Below are positions 46,177 through 55,314 of a DNA stretch of 64,000 nucleotides, in pieces (position 1 is the stretch's first letter; each line of letters starts with the position of its first letter). The notes beneath the pieces were generated by a model. It was given only the letters and a program-made list of their open reading frames with translations. It was not told where the DNA came from and ran no database searches. Source of the stretch: Janthinobacterium sp. BJB426. Its GTDB lineage: Bacteria > Pseudomonadota > Gammaproteobacteria > Burkholderiales > Burkholderiaceae_D. The stretch lies in contig NZ_PDZL01000007.1 in NCBI RefSeq assembly GCF_002735705.1, positions 222,559 through 286,558 on the forward strand, in the 5' to 3' direction. Position numbers and translations under genes: made by a program.

Positions 46177-46251
46177 GCACTTTTTTCCGCTGTCGTATCA
46201 TCAAGTGTTGTTCGTAGACGCCATAACAATCCAAAAAAGGGGAAGCAGCAG

Positions 46252-46710
46252 ATGATTACCTTGAATATCAACGGAAGCGACACGCAGGTCGACGCCGATC
46301 CATCCACGCCCATCCTGTGGGCGCTGCGCGATAACCTGAACATGACGGGCACCAAGTTCGGTTGCGGCGCGGCCCTGTGCGGCGCCTGCACGGTGCACCT
46401 CGACGGCCAACCCATTCGCTCGTGCATCACGCCGATTTCCTCGGTGGGCGCGCAAAAGATCACCACCATCGAAGCGATGGAAAACGACCAGGTGGGCAAG
46501 GCCGTGCAGGCGGCGTGGGTGCGCCACGACGTGCCGCAATGCGGCTACTGTCAAAGCGGCCAGGTGATGAGCGCCACGGCGCTGCTGCGCACCAACAAGG
46601 CGCCCAGCGATGCAGACATCGACGGTGCCATGAGCGGCAATATCTGCCGCTGCGGCACCTATCAACGGATCCGCGCAGCCATCAAGGACGCGGCCAAGAC
46701 CCTGGCCTGA
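46252..46710 (+). CDS. (2Fe-2S) subunit of a molybdenum hydroxylase (IorA type)
   Basis: The 152-residue protein carries two [2Fe-2S] sites. The plant-ferredoxin-type cluster is KFGCGAALCGACTVHLDG with a distal Cys in RSCITP. The C-terminal helical cluster is PQCGYCQSGQVMS with GNICRCGTYQRI. This is the small subunit of xanthine-oxidase-family enzymes and passes electrons from the Mo site to an external acceptor. It has no signal peptide, so it would be exported with its Tat-tagged partner encoded 10 bases downstream. There is no FAD subunit gene, as in isoquinoline 1-oxidoreductase and aldehyde oxidases of this class. Confidence 0.93.
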   Translation: MITLNINGSDTQVDADPSTPILWALRDNLNMTGTKFGCGAALCGACTVHLDGQPIRSCITPISSVGAQKITTIEAMENDQVGKAVQAAWVRHDVPQCGYCQSGQVMSATALLRTNKAPSDADIDGAMSGNICRCGTYQRIRAAIKDAAKTLA

Positions 46711-46720
46711 GGAGAACGAC

Positions 46721-48994
46721 ATGCGTATCGAATGGTTGAATCAGGAAGCATTGCAGCATGGCGGCGTGACCCTGGGCGCGGCGCTGGCATCGGCGCCGGT
46801 GGCTGTCGCTGGCGCGGCCGATGGCGTGTCGCGGCGCGGTTTCATGAAGGCTGGCGCGGTGGCCGGCGGCGGCTTGATGCTGGGCTTTTTCCTGCCCGGC
46901 GCAGGCAAGCTGGCGCAGGCGGCCGATGCCGCACCCGCCAAGCCCGTGTATGCACCGAACGCCTTCTTGCACATCGCTCCCGATAACACGGTGACGGTAC
47001 AGGTGAACCGGCTGGAATTCGGCCAGGGCGTGCAAACGAGCTTGCCCATGCTGATCGCCGAGGAACTCGACGCCGACTGGAGCCTGGTGCACGGCGCCCT
47101 GGCGCCCGCCGGAGAACAATACAAGGATGCCGCCTACGGCATGCAGATGACGGGCGGCTCGGGCAGCATCGCCCACTCGTTTACACAGTACCGCGAAATC
47201 GGCGCGAAGGCGCGCGCCATGCTGGTGGGCGCCGCCGCCGCGCAGTGGAAAGTCAGTCCCGATCAGGTGCGCGCCGCCAAGGGCGTGCTGTATGGCCCCG
47301 GCGGACAAAAAGCGACGTATGGCGAACTTGCCGACGCGGCCATGCGCCAGCCCGTGCCCGCCACCGTCAAGCTGAAAGAGCCGCGCGACTTTGCTATCAT
47401 CGGCAAACCCGTGAAACGCCTGGACGCGGCCGCCAAATCGACGGGCAAGCAGCAGTTCGGCATCGACTTCAAGCCGCCTGGCGCGAAAGTGGCCATGGTG
47501 GCGCGCCCGCCCGTGTTTGGCGCGAAAGTGGCGAAATTCGACGCCAGCAAGGCCAAGGCCATCAAGGGCGTGCTCGAGGTGCTGGAAGTGAAGACCGACC
47601 GTGGCGGCAGCGGCGTGGCCGTCATCGCCGACGGCTACTGGCCCGCCAAGCAGGGGCGCGACGCGCTGGCGATCGAGTGGGATACGAGCGCCGTGGAAAA
47701 GGTCAGCAGCGACAAGCAGCTGGCCGCTTTCAAGGCGTTGGCGAAAACGCCGGGCACCATCGCCAGGCCTGCCGACGTGGGCAAGTTGGCCAAGGCGCCG
47801 AAGAAAATCGAAGCTGTCTATGAATTTCCCTACCTGGCACACGCGCCGATGGAGCCGCTCAATTGCGTGGTCGACCTGCAGGCTGACAAATGCACGATGT
47901 GGGTGGGTTCGCAATTCCAGACGGGCGACCAGGCGGCCATCGCGGCCACTTCCGGCCTGAAACCGGAACAAGTAACCCTGCACACGATGATGGCCGGCGG
48001 CGGCTTCGGCCGGCGCGCCGTGCCTAGTTCCGACTACGTGGTCGAAGCCGTCAACGTCGCCAAGGCATACCGGGCGGCGGGCAAGAGCGGTCCGTTAAAG
48101 CTGATGTGGAGCCGCGAGGACGACATCAAGGGCGGCTACTACCGGCCGTCGCACGTGCACCGCGCGCAGATCGGCCTCGACGCCAAGGGCAAGATCCTCG
48201 CCTGGGACCACACCATCGTGGGCCAGTCCATCATGGCCGGCACGCCGTTCGAAGCCTTCATGGTGAAAAATGGCGTCGACGGCACCATGGTCGAAGGCAT
48301 GGGCGAGCCGTACACCTTGCCGATGAAATTGTCCGTGCATACGGCCAAGGCGAACGTGCCCGTGCTGTGGTGGCGCTCCGTCGGCTCGACGCATACGGCC
48401 TTTGTCATGGAAACCCTGATCGACGAGGCGGCGCACGTGGCGAAGATGGACCCCGTCGCCTACCGCAAGCAGCTGATCGACGCGAAGCACACGCGCCACA
48501 TCGCCGCGCTGGACCTGGCCGTGGCCAAGTCCGGTTATGGCAAGAAGAAGCTGCCGAAAGGGCAGGCCTGGGGCGTGGCCATGCACGAGTCGTTCAATTC
48601 CGTCGTCGCCTACGTGGTGACGGCTTCCGTGGTGGAAGGCGCGCCCAAGCTGCATCAGGTTTGGGCGGGCGTGCATTGCAACCTGGCCGTCAATCCCCTG
48701 ACGATCGAGGCGCAAGTGCAGGGCGCCGCGCTGATGGCGCTGGGCATGACCATCCCCGGCGCGGCCATCACGCTCAAGGATGGCGTGGTGCAGCAGCAGA
48801 ACTTCGGCGACTATCCGGTGCCGCGCATGCCCGACATGCCGGTGATCGAGGTGCACCTGGTGCCATCGGGCGACGCGCCAACCGGCATGGGCGAGCCGGG
48901 CGTGCCGCCGCTGGCGCCCGCATTCGCCAATGCGCTGTTCGCCTTGACGGGCAAGCGCCTGCGCAAGCTGCCGTTCGACCTGGCGGCCGCATGA
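46721..48994 (+). CDS. Molybdopterin-binding subunit of a Tat-exported molybdenum hydroxylase (IorB type)
   Basis: The 757-residue protein has a perfect twin-arginine motif (SRRGFMKAGAVAGGGLMLGF, residues about 38-57) after a long N-region, so it is folded with cofactor before export. Mo-cofactor segments include NRLEFGQGVQTSLPMLIAEE, MTGGSGSIAHSFTQYREIGA, MMAGGGFGRRAVPSSDYVVE, WWRSVGSTHTAFVMETLIDE, and the active-site glutamate in GMGEPGVPPLAPAFANAL. It hydroxylates a heterocycle or aldehyde using water. The substrate is unknown. Its stop overlaps an ATG (ATGA) at the start of the cytidylyltransferase region, which would supply MCD cofactor. Confidence 0.93.
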   Translation: MRIEWLNQEALQHGGVTLGAALASAPVAVAGAADGVSRRGFMKAGAVAGGGLMLGFFLPGAGKLAQAADAAPAKPVYAPNAFLHIAPDNTVTVQVNRLEFGQGVQTSLPMLIAEELDADWSLVHGALAPAGEQYKDAAYGMQMTGGSGSIAHSFTQYREIGAKARAMLVGAAAAQWKVSPDQVRAAKGVLYGPGGQKATYGELADAAMRQPVPATVKLKEPRDFAIIGKPVKRLDAAAKSTGKQQFGIDFKPPGAKVAMVARPPVFGAKVAKFDASKAKAIKGVLEVLEVKTDRGGSGVAVIADGYWPAKQGRDALAIEWDTSAVEKVSSDKQLAAFKALAKTPGTIARPADVGKLAKAPKKIEAVYEFPYLAHAPMEPLNCVVDLQADKCTMWVGSQFQTGDQAAIAATSGLKPEQVTLHTMMAGGGFGRRAVPSSDYVVEAVNVAKAYRAAGKSGPLKLMWSREDDIKGGYYRPSHVHRAQIGLDAKGKILAWDHTIVGQSIMAGTPFEAFMVKNGVDGTMVEGMGEPYTLPMKLSVHTAKANVPVLWWRSVGSTHTAFVMETLIDEAAHVAKMDPVAYRKQLIDAKHTRHIAALDLAVAKSGYGKKKLPKGQAWGVAMHESFNSVVAYVVTASVVEGAPKLHQVWAGVHCNLAVNPLTIEAQVQGAALMALGMTIPGAAITLKDGVVQQQNFGDYPVPRMPDMPVIEVHLVPSGDAPTGMGEPGVPPLAPAFANALFALTGKRLRKLPFDLAAA

Positions 48995-49007
48995 CGGTAG
49001 CGGTTTT

Positions 49008-49616
49008 TTGAGTACGGTCGGCATCTTGCTGGCAGCCGGAAGGGGACGCAGGTTCGACCCTTCCGGCGTGCAGAACAAATTATTGCAGCCGTTGACGGAA
49101 GGCCCGCATGCGGGCTTGCCGGTCGTGGTGGCGGCCGCAAAAGCCATGCTGGCGGCCTTGCCGCGCGTGCTGGCCGTGGTGCGTGCCGACGATACGCAGG
49201 TGGCGCACGCACTCGGTGCGCTGGGCTGCGAGGTGCGCGTCTGCCATGACGCCGACACGGGCATGGCCGCCTCGCTCACCTGCGCCATCGATTACGTGCG
49301 CGGCGCGCCGGGCTGGCTGATCGCCCTGGGCGACATGCCTTACGTGGAAGCGGCTACAATCGCCGCCTTGTCGCACGCCATCGACGATGGCGCGCACATC
49401 GCCGTGCCCGTGTTCCAGGGACGGCGCGGCAATCCTGTCGCGTTCAGCGCCTTTCACTTGCCGCTGCTGCTGGCGCTCGATGGCGATCAGGGCGCGCGCA
49501 GCATTGTGCGCAGCCATGCCGTGTGCGAAGTGACAGTGGACGACAGCGGCATCTTGCGCGATATTGATACACCTGACGATTTGTCGCCGGTGCCTGGCGC
49601 GCCCGGTCGATTGTAG
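49008..49616 (+). CDS. Molybdenum cofactor cytidylyltransferase-like protein (MocA/MobA family)
   Basis: The 202-residue NTP-transferase domain protein has the signature TVGILLAAGRGRRFDPSG and NKLLQPL, the metal-binding ALGDMPYVEAATIAAL, and the end GRRGNPVAFSAFHLPLLLAL, DGDQGARSIVRSH and DIDTPDDL. It probably attaches CMP to molybdopterin for the preceding hydroxylase. The start is uncertain. TTG at 49008 puts the motif at the expected position. An ATG at 48991 overlaps the previous stop but is out of frame by one base and hits TGA after GTTTTTT. A seven-T run there would make it continuous. Confidence 0.88.
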   Translation: MSTVGILLAAGRGRRFDPSGVQNKLLQPLTEGPHAGLPVVVAAAKAMLAALPRVLAVVRADDTQVAHALGALGCEVRVCHDADTGMAASLTCAIDYVRGAPGWLIALGDMPYVEAATIAALSHAIDDGAHIAVPVFQGRRGNPVAFSAFHLPLLLALDGDQGARSIVRSHAVCEVTVDDSGILRDIDTPDDLSPVPGAPGRL

Positions 49617-49643
49617 AACATCCATGCCAGACACGAGGAAAAC

Positions 49644-51536
49644 ATGAAGAAAGCACCGATTCAAAAAATCACCGCCAAGGCGGAAGCCAAGGCAAGCGGC
49701 AAAGCCACAAGCAAAGCCGTTGCGAAAACCAGGGCAAAAGCCGCACCGGCGGCCGGCATCATCTACAGCATCGCGGCGCTGGATCTGGCCGGCCATATGT
49801 TCAAGGTGACGTTGACGGTCAAGTCGCCGGCCGCCATCGGCCAGATTCTCTCCTTGCCGGCCTGGATTCCGGGCAGCTACATGATCCGTGAATTTTCGCG
49901 CAACATCGTCAGCATCCGTGCCGAGTCCGAAGGCAAGGCCGTGGCGCTGATCAAGTTGGACAAGCACTCGTGGCAAGCCGCCCCGTGCCAGGGCCCGTTG
50001 ACGGTCGAATACGACGTGTATGCCTGGGACCTGTCCGTGCGCGCCGCCCACCTGGACCAGAACCACGGCTTCTTCAACGGCACCAGCGTGTTCCTGCGCG
50101 TGCTGGGCCAGGAATCCGACGCCCATGAAGTGCACATCGTGCAGCCGAAGGATGCGGCCTGCAAGACCTGGCGAGTGGCCACCACTCTGCCGGAACTGAA
50201 AGCGAAGCGCTATGGCTTCGGCAGCTACCAGGCGGCCAACTACGATGAGCTGATCGACCACCCGGTGGAGATGGGCGACTTCGCGCTGGCCACCTTCACC
50301 GCGCATGGCGTGCCGCACGATATCGTCGTCACGGGCAAGGTGCCGAACCTGGACCTGGACCGCTTGTGCCGCGACCTGAAAGCCATCTGCGAAACGCAGA
50401 TCGCCTTCTTCGAGCCGAAGACAAAGAAAGCGCCGATGGAGCGCTACGTGTTCATGACCATGGCCGTCGGCGATGGTTATGGCGGCCTGGAACACCGCGC
50501 CTCGACGGCGCTGATCTGCGCCCGCGCCGACTTGCCGACGACGGCTTCGACCAGCACCGAGATCGGCGACGGCTACCTGAAATTTCTCGGCCTGTGCAGC
50601 CACGAGTACTTCCACACCTGGAACGTCAAGCGCATCAAGCCAGCCGCCTTCGCGCCGTACAACCTGCAGGCGGAAAGCTATTCGCCGCTGCTGTGGCTCT
50701 TCGAAGGCTTCACCAGCTATTACGATGACCTGATGCTGGTGCGCGCTGGCCTGATCGATGAAGCGGCCTATTTCAAATTGCTCGGAAAAACTGTCAACAG
50801 CGTCTTGCGCGGCAGCGGCCGCAGCAAGCAAAGCGTGGCCGATTCCAGCTTCGACGCCTGGGGCAAGTACTACCGCCAGGATGAAAACGCGCCGAACGCC
50901 ATCGTCAGCTACTACACCAAGGGTTCGCTGATCGCGCTGGCCTTCGACCTGACGATCCGCAGCAAGACGAATGGAGAGAAATCGCTGGACGACGTGATGC
51001 AGGCGCTGTGGCAGCGCTATGGCCGCGATTTCTACAAGGGTAAAGCGCGCGGCGTGACGCCGGCCGAAGTCGAAGCCCTGTTCGATGAGATTGCCGGCAC
51101 GCGCATGAAGCCGTTCTTCGAGCGCTACATCCGCGGCACGGACGACGTGCCGCTGGCGCGCCTGCTGGCGCCGTTCGGCGTGAAATACAGCGATGCGCGC
51201 AAGGCCGAGAAAGCCAGCCTGGACGTCAACCTGGCCCGCGACGGCAACGACGCCAAATTGGCGCAGGTACACCAGGGCGGCGCTGCTCACGTAGCTGGCC
51301 TGTCGGCGGGCGATGTGCTGGTGGCCGTCGATGGCTTGCGCGTGACGGGCACCAACCTGGACACCTTGCTGGGCCGTTACGCCGTCGGCGCCAAGGTAGC
51401 CATCCACGCCTTCCGCCGCGACGAGCTGATGACGTTTGCGGCCGTGCTGCAGGGCGACCGCGTGCCCGGTGTCAGCCTGACCCTGCTGCCGGCGCCAAAG
51501 AAGGCCACGGGACCGAAGCGTCCTAGCGCTGTATAA
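49644..51536 (+). CDS. M61 glycyl aminopeptidase-like metallopeptidase with PDZ domain
   Basis: The protein has 630 residues. The zinc site is LCSHEYFHTWNVKRIKPAAF (HExxH) with the third ligand in LLWLFEGFTSYYDDLMLV. The N-terminal M61 beta domain includes LSLPAWIPGSYMIREFSRNI. A C-terminal PDZ domain has QGGAAHVAGLSAGDVLVAVD. The first 35 residues are an unusual Lys/Ala-rich tail (KAEAKASGKATSKAVAKTRA) with no hydrophobic signal, so the protein is probably cytoplasmic. It cleaves N-terminal glycine or alanine peptides in known members. The gene stands alone and ends at a strong terminator. Confidence 0.92.
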   Translation: MKKAPIQKITAKAEAKASGKATSKAVAKTRAKAAPAAGIIYSIAALDLAGHMFKVTLTVKSPAAIGQILSLPAWIPGSYMIREFSRNIVSIRAESEGKAVALIKLDKHSWQAAPCQGPLTVEYDVYAWDLSVRAAHLDQNHGFFNGTSVFLRVLGQESDAHEVHIVQPKDAACKTWRVATTLPELKAKRYGFGSYQAANYDELIDHPVEMGDFALATFTAHGVPHDIVVTGKVPNLDLDRLCRDLKAICETQIAFFEPKTKKAPMERYVFMTMAVGDGYGGLEHRASTALICARADLPTTASTSTEIGDGYLKFLGLCSHEYFHTWNVKRIKPAAFAPYNLQAESYSPLLWLFEGFTSYYDDLMLVRAGLIDEAAYFKLLGKTVNSVLRGSGRSKQSVADSSFDAWGKYYRQDENAPNAIVSYYTKGSLIALAFDLTIRSKTNGEKSLDDVMQALWQRYGRDFYKGKARGVTPAEVEALFDEIAGTRMKPFFERYIRGTDDVPLARLLAPFGVKYSDARKAEKASLDVNLARDGNDAKLAQVHQGGAAHVAGLSAGDVLVAVDGLRVTGTNLDTLLGRYAVGAKVAIHAFRRDELMTFAAVLQGDRVPGVSLTLLPAPKKATGPKRPSAV

Positions 51537-51560
51537 GCTGTTCGTCACGCGGTAAGACAG

Positions 51561-51586
51561 AAAACCGGCCGTCACTGGCCGGTTTT
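51561..51586 (+). terminator. Rho-independent terminator after the M61 peptidase
   Basis: AAAACCGGCC (51561-51570) and GGCCGGTTTT (51577-51586) form a symmetric 10-bp stem followed by CTATTTC. Confidence 0.88.
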
Positions 51587-51723
51587 CTATTTCAGGCAGC
51601 AATTTCTCAAATGCAACTTATCCGCCGGCAGCCGCGGACAGCCAGCATATTTACTGCAAATGAACTAATTTTTCTTTAACTAAACTAAAATTGCCGAACT
51701 GCTTCTTTTAGATCGCGCCCAAC

Positions 51724-52926
51724 GTGCAAACCCTCGATCCTCGAACGATCATGCTGATGACGACCCTGATGTGCGGGGCGATGAGCATCGTCATGTTCTC
51801 GGTGTATCGCAGTTTCCGGCGCGAGGTGCATGGCCTGGGGCATTGGGCGGCCGGCTTGCTGTTGCTGGTGTGTGCGTCCCTGCTGTTCGGCACCCGCGAG
51901 GTGCTGCCGCCGGCGTTGTCCATGATCGCGGCCAATGCGGCGCTGGTGGCCGGCATCGGCCTGTCGATGCTGGGCACGGAGAAATTCTTTGGCCTGGCGC
52001 CCAGCCGCCGCGCCTATCTGCTGATACTTGCCCTGGCCATCGCCGGCAACAGCTGGTGGCTGCTGGTGCACCCCGATTTCTCGGCGCGCGTGGCGGTCTT
52101 TTCCCTGCTGGTCTTCCTGTTTTATGCGCGCCAGGTGCAACTGGTGTGGCGCCATGGCGAACGTCATTTCTCCAGTTTTTTCTTTGGCGCGCTGATGCTG
52201 ATGCAAGCCGTCGTGGTGCTGGCGCGCGGCGTGTCAGCCTTGCTGCATGGCGGCGCCAGCGTGAACCTGACGGTGGCCGGCACGCCGGCCGGCATCTATC
52301 TGGCGGTGGCCAATTTCATGGCGCTGCTGCTGACGGTGGGCTTCATGACGGTGGCGACGCGCCGCCTGCAGCAGATACTGGAGCGCCGCTCGACCCACGA
52401 TCCGCTGACGCAGGTGCTGAACCGGCGCGGCTTTGGCGACGCCTATGCGCGCGAGATAGGCAATCTTCGCCGCCACCGTTTGCCGCTGACATTGCTCAGC
52501 ATCGACCTCGATTACTTCAAATTGATCAATGATCGCTACGGTCACGCGGTGGGTGACCAGGTGCTGGCGCATGTGGCCGCCGTTATCAAAGGCGCCTTGC
52601 GCGAATCGGATTGCGTGGCGCGTTTCGGCGGCGAGGAGTTCGTCGTGCTGATGCCGGACATGCCGGCGCATAATGCGCTGGGCGTGGCCGAACGCATCCG
52701 CGCCTTGCTGCGCGAGCCCAGTCATGCGGGGCTGCCATCGTGTACGGTCAGCATCGGCATCGCTTGCCAGGCATCGGTGGTGGAAGGGCTGGAACAGCTG
52801 TTGTCGCGCGCGGATGCGGCCCTGTACCTGGCCAAGGAACGGGGACGCGACCGCATCGAACTCGATACCGCCGCGTTTACTGTGGACCGGACAAGGTCCG
52901 CAGTTGGAACCGGTACTGGTCGTTGA
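51724..52926 (+). CDS. Membrane diguanylate cyclase (GGDEF)
   Basis: The 400-residue protein uses a GTG at 51724; an ATG at 51751 is an alternative, and no strong ribosome binding site is seen. Six or seven hydrophobic helices span residues about 8-220. The GGDEF domain has STHDPLTQVLNRRGFGDAY, SIDLDYFKLINDRYGHAVGD and the signature CVARFGGEEFVVLMPDMPA (GGEEF, active form), ending RADAALYLAKERGRDRI. No inhibitory I-site RxxD is obvious before GGEEF. It makes cyclic-di-GMP, likely in response to a membrane signal. Its last 50 bases overlap the end of the convergent lipoprotein gene. Confidence 0.92.
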   Translation: MQTLDPRTIMLMTTLMCGAMSIVMFSVYRSFRREVHGLGHWAAGLLLLVCASLLFGTREVLPPALSMIAANAALVAGIGLSMLGTEKFFGLAPSRRAYLLILALAIAGNSWWLLVHPDFSARVAVFSLLVFLFYARQVQLVWRHGERHFSSFFFGALMLMQAVVVLARGVSALLHGGASVNLTVAGTPAGIYLAVANFMALLLTVGFMTVATRRLQQILERRSTHDPLTQVLNRRGFGDAYAREIGNLRRHRLPLTLLSIDLDYFKLINDRYGHAVGDQVLAHVAAVIKGALRESDCVARFGGEEFVVLMPDMPAHNALGVAERIRALLREPSHAGLPSCTVSIGIACQASVVEGLEQLLSRADAALYLAKERGRDRIELDTAAFTVDRTRSAVGTGTGR

Positions 52927-53350
52927 AGAGGAAGGTTTCGGAGAAATCGAAGGTCCGGGCGTGGCGGCGCATCAGGTGTACCGCTGGCGGAAAGAGGGTT
53001 GGCACGCGCCGCACGGCGGCCAGCGCCGCGGCCGATGCTTCGCTGTCGCGCGAGCGGTGGACGTGCACGCTTTTCAGTTCGCCGTCGGGGCCCACGCTCA
53101 GGTCGAGCACGACGATGGCCGGCAGCATGGGCGGCAGGCGCCCGCTGAACGTGTATTCTGAGTTGGCGGACATGATCTGCTGCGCCACCAGCGCCTTGTA
53201 GGCGTCGATGCTGGCGGCGAGCTGTATCGCGGCCGGCGTGCCAGGGGGCGTGCGCTCCACTGGCGAGGGTGTGCGGCCCAAGGGCGGGGGCGCAGTCTGG
53301 CAAGCCGACAGCAGGGCAGCAGTGGCAAGGACGATGATCGCGTGTCTCAT
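52877..53350 (-). CDS. Small lipoprotein with TonB-C-like domain
   Basis: The 157-residue protein starts RHAIIVLATAALLSACQTAP, with a lipobox LLSAC. A proline-rich linker (PPPLGRTPSPVERTPPGTPA) leads to a domain like the TonB C-terminal fold: IVVLDLSVGPDGELKSVHVH and SRDSEASAAALAAVRRVPTL. It is probably an anchored periplasmic protein; its partner is unknown. It begins 20 bases after trpC on the same strand and may be the last gene of the trp operon. Its end overlaps the 3' end of the diguanylate cyclase gene by 50 bases, in opposite directions. Confidence 0.8.
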   Translation of the reverse strand: MRHAIIVLATAALLSACQTAPPPLGRTPSPVERTPPGTPAAIQLAASIDAYKALVAQQIMSANSEYTFSGRLPPMLPAIVVLDLSVGPDGELKSVHVHRSRDSEASAAALAAVRRVPTLFPPAVHLMRRHARTFDFSETFLFNDQYRFQLRTLSGPQ

Positions 53351-53370
53351 GTCTGCCAGACTACCATGCT

Positions 53371-54171
53371 TTAACTGAACAGGCGTTCCAGCTCCACGCC
53401 GGGGTCTGGCGCGCGCATGAACGCTTCGCCCACGAGGAAGCTGTGGATGTGCGCCTCGCGCATGCGTTGCACGTCGGCCGTGCTGTGGATGCCCGATTCC
53501 GTGATGATCAATTTGTCCTGCGGGATGCGCGGTAACAGCTTGATGGTCGTGTCGAGCGAGGTTTCGAAGGTGCGCAGGTTGCGGTTGTTGATGCCGATCA
53601 GCGGGCTCTTGAGTTTCAGGGCCGCCGTCAGCTCGTCGCCATCGTGGCTTTCGATCAGCACGCCCATGCCAAGTTCGTGGGCGCACGCTTCCATTTCCGC
53701 CATCAGGCCGTGGTCGAGCGCCGCGACGATCAGGAGGATGCAGTCGGCACCCATGGCGCGCGCTTCATAGATCTGGTACATGTCGACCATGAAGTCCTTG
53801 CGCAGCACGGGAATGGCGCAGGCGGCGCGCGCCTGCTGCAGATATGCCACGGATCCCTGGAAGAACTGTTCGTCCGTCAGCACGGACAGGCAAGCCGCGC
53901 CATGCGCCGCATAGCTGGCGGCGATATCAAACGGGCGGAAGTCGGCGCGAATGACGCCTTTCGATGGCGAGGCTTTTTTGATTTCGGCGATGATACCGGG
54001 CTTGCCGTCGGCGATGTGCTGGCGCAGGCTTGCTTCAAAGCCGCGCAGGCCGGCGCGCAGGGCGCTGTCGCTTTCCACGTCGCTGCGCAGGCTGGCCAGG
54101 CTGCGGTGGGCCTTGGCCTTGGCCACTTCATCGGCTTTCACGGCCAGGATTTTATCGAGTATGTCGGACAT
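53371..54171 (-). CDS. trpC: Indole-3-glycerol phosphate synthase
   Basis: The 266-residue (beta/alpha)8 barrel enzyme of tryptophan synthesis has [19 protein letters not shown] (catalytic lysine), [53 protein letters not shown] and [12 protein letters not shown] at the phosphate-binding end. It is a single-domain TrpC, not fused to TrpF. It catalyses ring closure of carboxyphenylamino-deoxyribulose phosphate. It begins 34 bases after trpD and ends the trpE-G-D-C run; trpF, trpB and trpA are not here. Confidence 0.96.
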   Translation of the reverse strand: MSDILDKILAVKADEVAKAKAHRSLASLRSDVESDSALRAGLRGFEASLRQHIADGKPGIIAEIKKASPSKGVIRADFRPFDIAASYAAHGAACLSVLTDEQFFQGSVAYLQQARAACAIPVLRKDFMVDMYQIYEARAMGADCILLIVAALDHGLMAEMEACAHELGMGVLIESHDGDELTAALKLKSPLIGINNRNLRTFETSLDTTIKLLPRIPQDKLIITESGIHSTADVQRMREAHIHSFLVGEAFMRAPDPGVELERLFS

Positions 54172-54205
54172 GATGATCGCTATTCTATAAAGGAGGGCAG
54201 GGCGC

Positions 54206-55249
54206 TTACGCTTGCGCCGGGGTGCCCAGTTGCTGCGTGACCTGCACGAATTGAGCGAGTTTCGCCAGCGCCGCGCCCGAGCTGACGGCGGTGCGCGCGC
54301 GCGCCAGGCCGTCTTCGATCGAACTGGCCACGCCGGCCGCGTACAGCGCCGTGCCAGCATTCAGGGCGACGATGTCGGCGGCCGCGCCGGGTTCGCCGCG
54401 CAGCGCTTCCATCATCTTCGCTTTCGATTCGACGGCATCGGCTACCTTCAGGTTGCGGCTGGCGATCATCGACATGCCGAAGTCTTCGGGATGGATTTCA
54501 TATTCGCGGATTTCGCCGTTGACCAGTTCACCCACCATGGTGGCCGCACCGAGCGACACTTCATCCATATTGTCGCGGCCATATACGACGATGGCATGCT
54601 GCGCGCCCAGGCGCTGCAGCACGCGCACCTGGATGCCGACCAGGTCGGCGTGGAACACGCCCATCAAAATGTTCGGCGCACCGGCCGGATTCGTCAGCGG
54701 GCCGAGGATGTTGAAGATCGTGCGCACGCCCAGTTCCTTGCGCACGGGCGCCGCATGCTTCATGGCCGCATGGTGGTTGGGCGCGTACATGAAGCCGATG
54801 CCCGTTTGTGCGATCGACTGGGCGATCTGCTCGGGCTGCAGGTTGATGTTGACGCCCAGGGAGTCCAGCACGTCGGCGCTGCCGGACGAGGAAGAGACGC
54901 TGCGCCCGCCATGCTTGGCCACGCGCGCGCCGGCGGCCGCCGCCACGAACATCGAGGCGGTGGAAATATTGAAAGTGTGCGCGCCGTCGCCGCCCGTGCC
55001 GACGATGTCGAGCAGATTGGTGGTGTCGGCCATGGGCACCTTGGTGGAAAACTCGCGCATCACTTGCGCGGCGGCGGCGATTTCGCCGATGGTTTCCTTT
55101 TTCACGCGCAAGCCCATGGTGAGCGCGGCGATCATGGTGGGCGACATTTCGCCGGACATGATCTGGCGGAACAGGTACAGCATTTCGTCGTGAAAGATTT
55201 CGCGGTGTTCGATGCAGCGCAGCAGGGCTTCTTGTGGTGTGATCGGCAT
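54206..55249 (-). CDS. trpD: Anthranilate phosphoribosyltransferase
   Basis: The 347-residue enzyme starts at the ATG 55249 after AAGGAAG. The PRPP-binding motif is [19 protein letters not shown]. Anthranilate-site residues lie in [17 protein letters not shown] and [20 protein letters not shown], and the metal-binding motif is [14 protein letters not shown]. It joins anthranilate to phosphoribosyl pyrophosphate. The N-terminal helical domain ([20 protein letters not shown]) is complete, and it is not fused to TrpG. Confidence 0.96.
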   Translation of the reverse strand: MPITPQEALLRCIEHREIFHDEMLYLFRQIMSGEMSPTMIAALTMGLRVKKETIGEIAAAAQVMREFSTKVPMADTTNLLDIVGTGGDGAHTFNISTASMFVAAAAGARVAKHGGRSVSSSSGSADVLDSLGVNINLQPEQIAQSIAQTGIGFMYAPNHHAAMKHAAPVRKELGVRTIFNILGPLTNPAGAPNILMGVFHADLVGIQVRVLQRLGAQHAIVVYGRDNMDEVSLGAATMVGELVNGEIREYEIHPEDFGMSMIASRNLKVADAVESKAKMMEALRGEPGAAADIVALNAGTALYAAGVASSIEDGLARARTAVSSGAALAKLAQFVQVTQQLGTPAQA

Positions 55250-55314
55250 GATGCTTCCTTCTTCAATGATGGCGCAGGAGGACACTGATGGCACGCCGCG
55301 GCGTGCGCGGAAAA

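Noticed and set aside
49080..51602. An 840-codon frame opposite the MocA-like and M61 genes
   Set aside because: It is antisense to two genes with clear catalytic motifs; its composition is typical of a GC-rich shadow frame.
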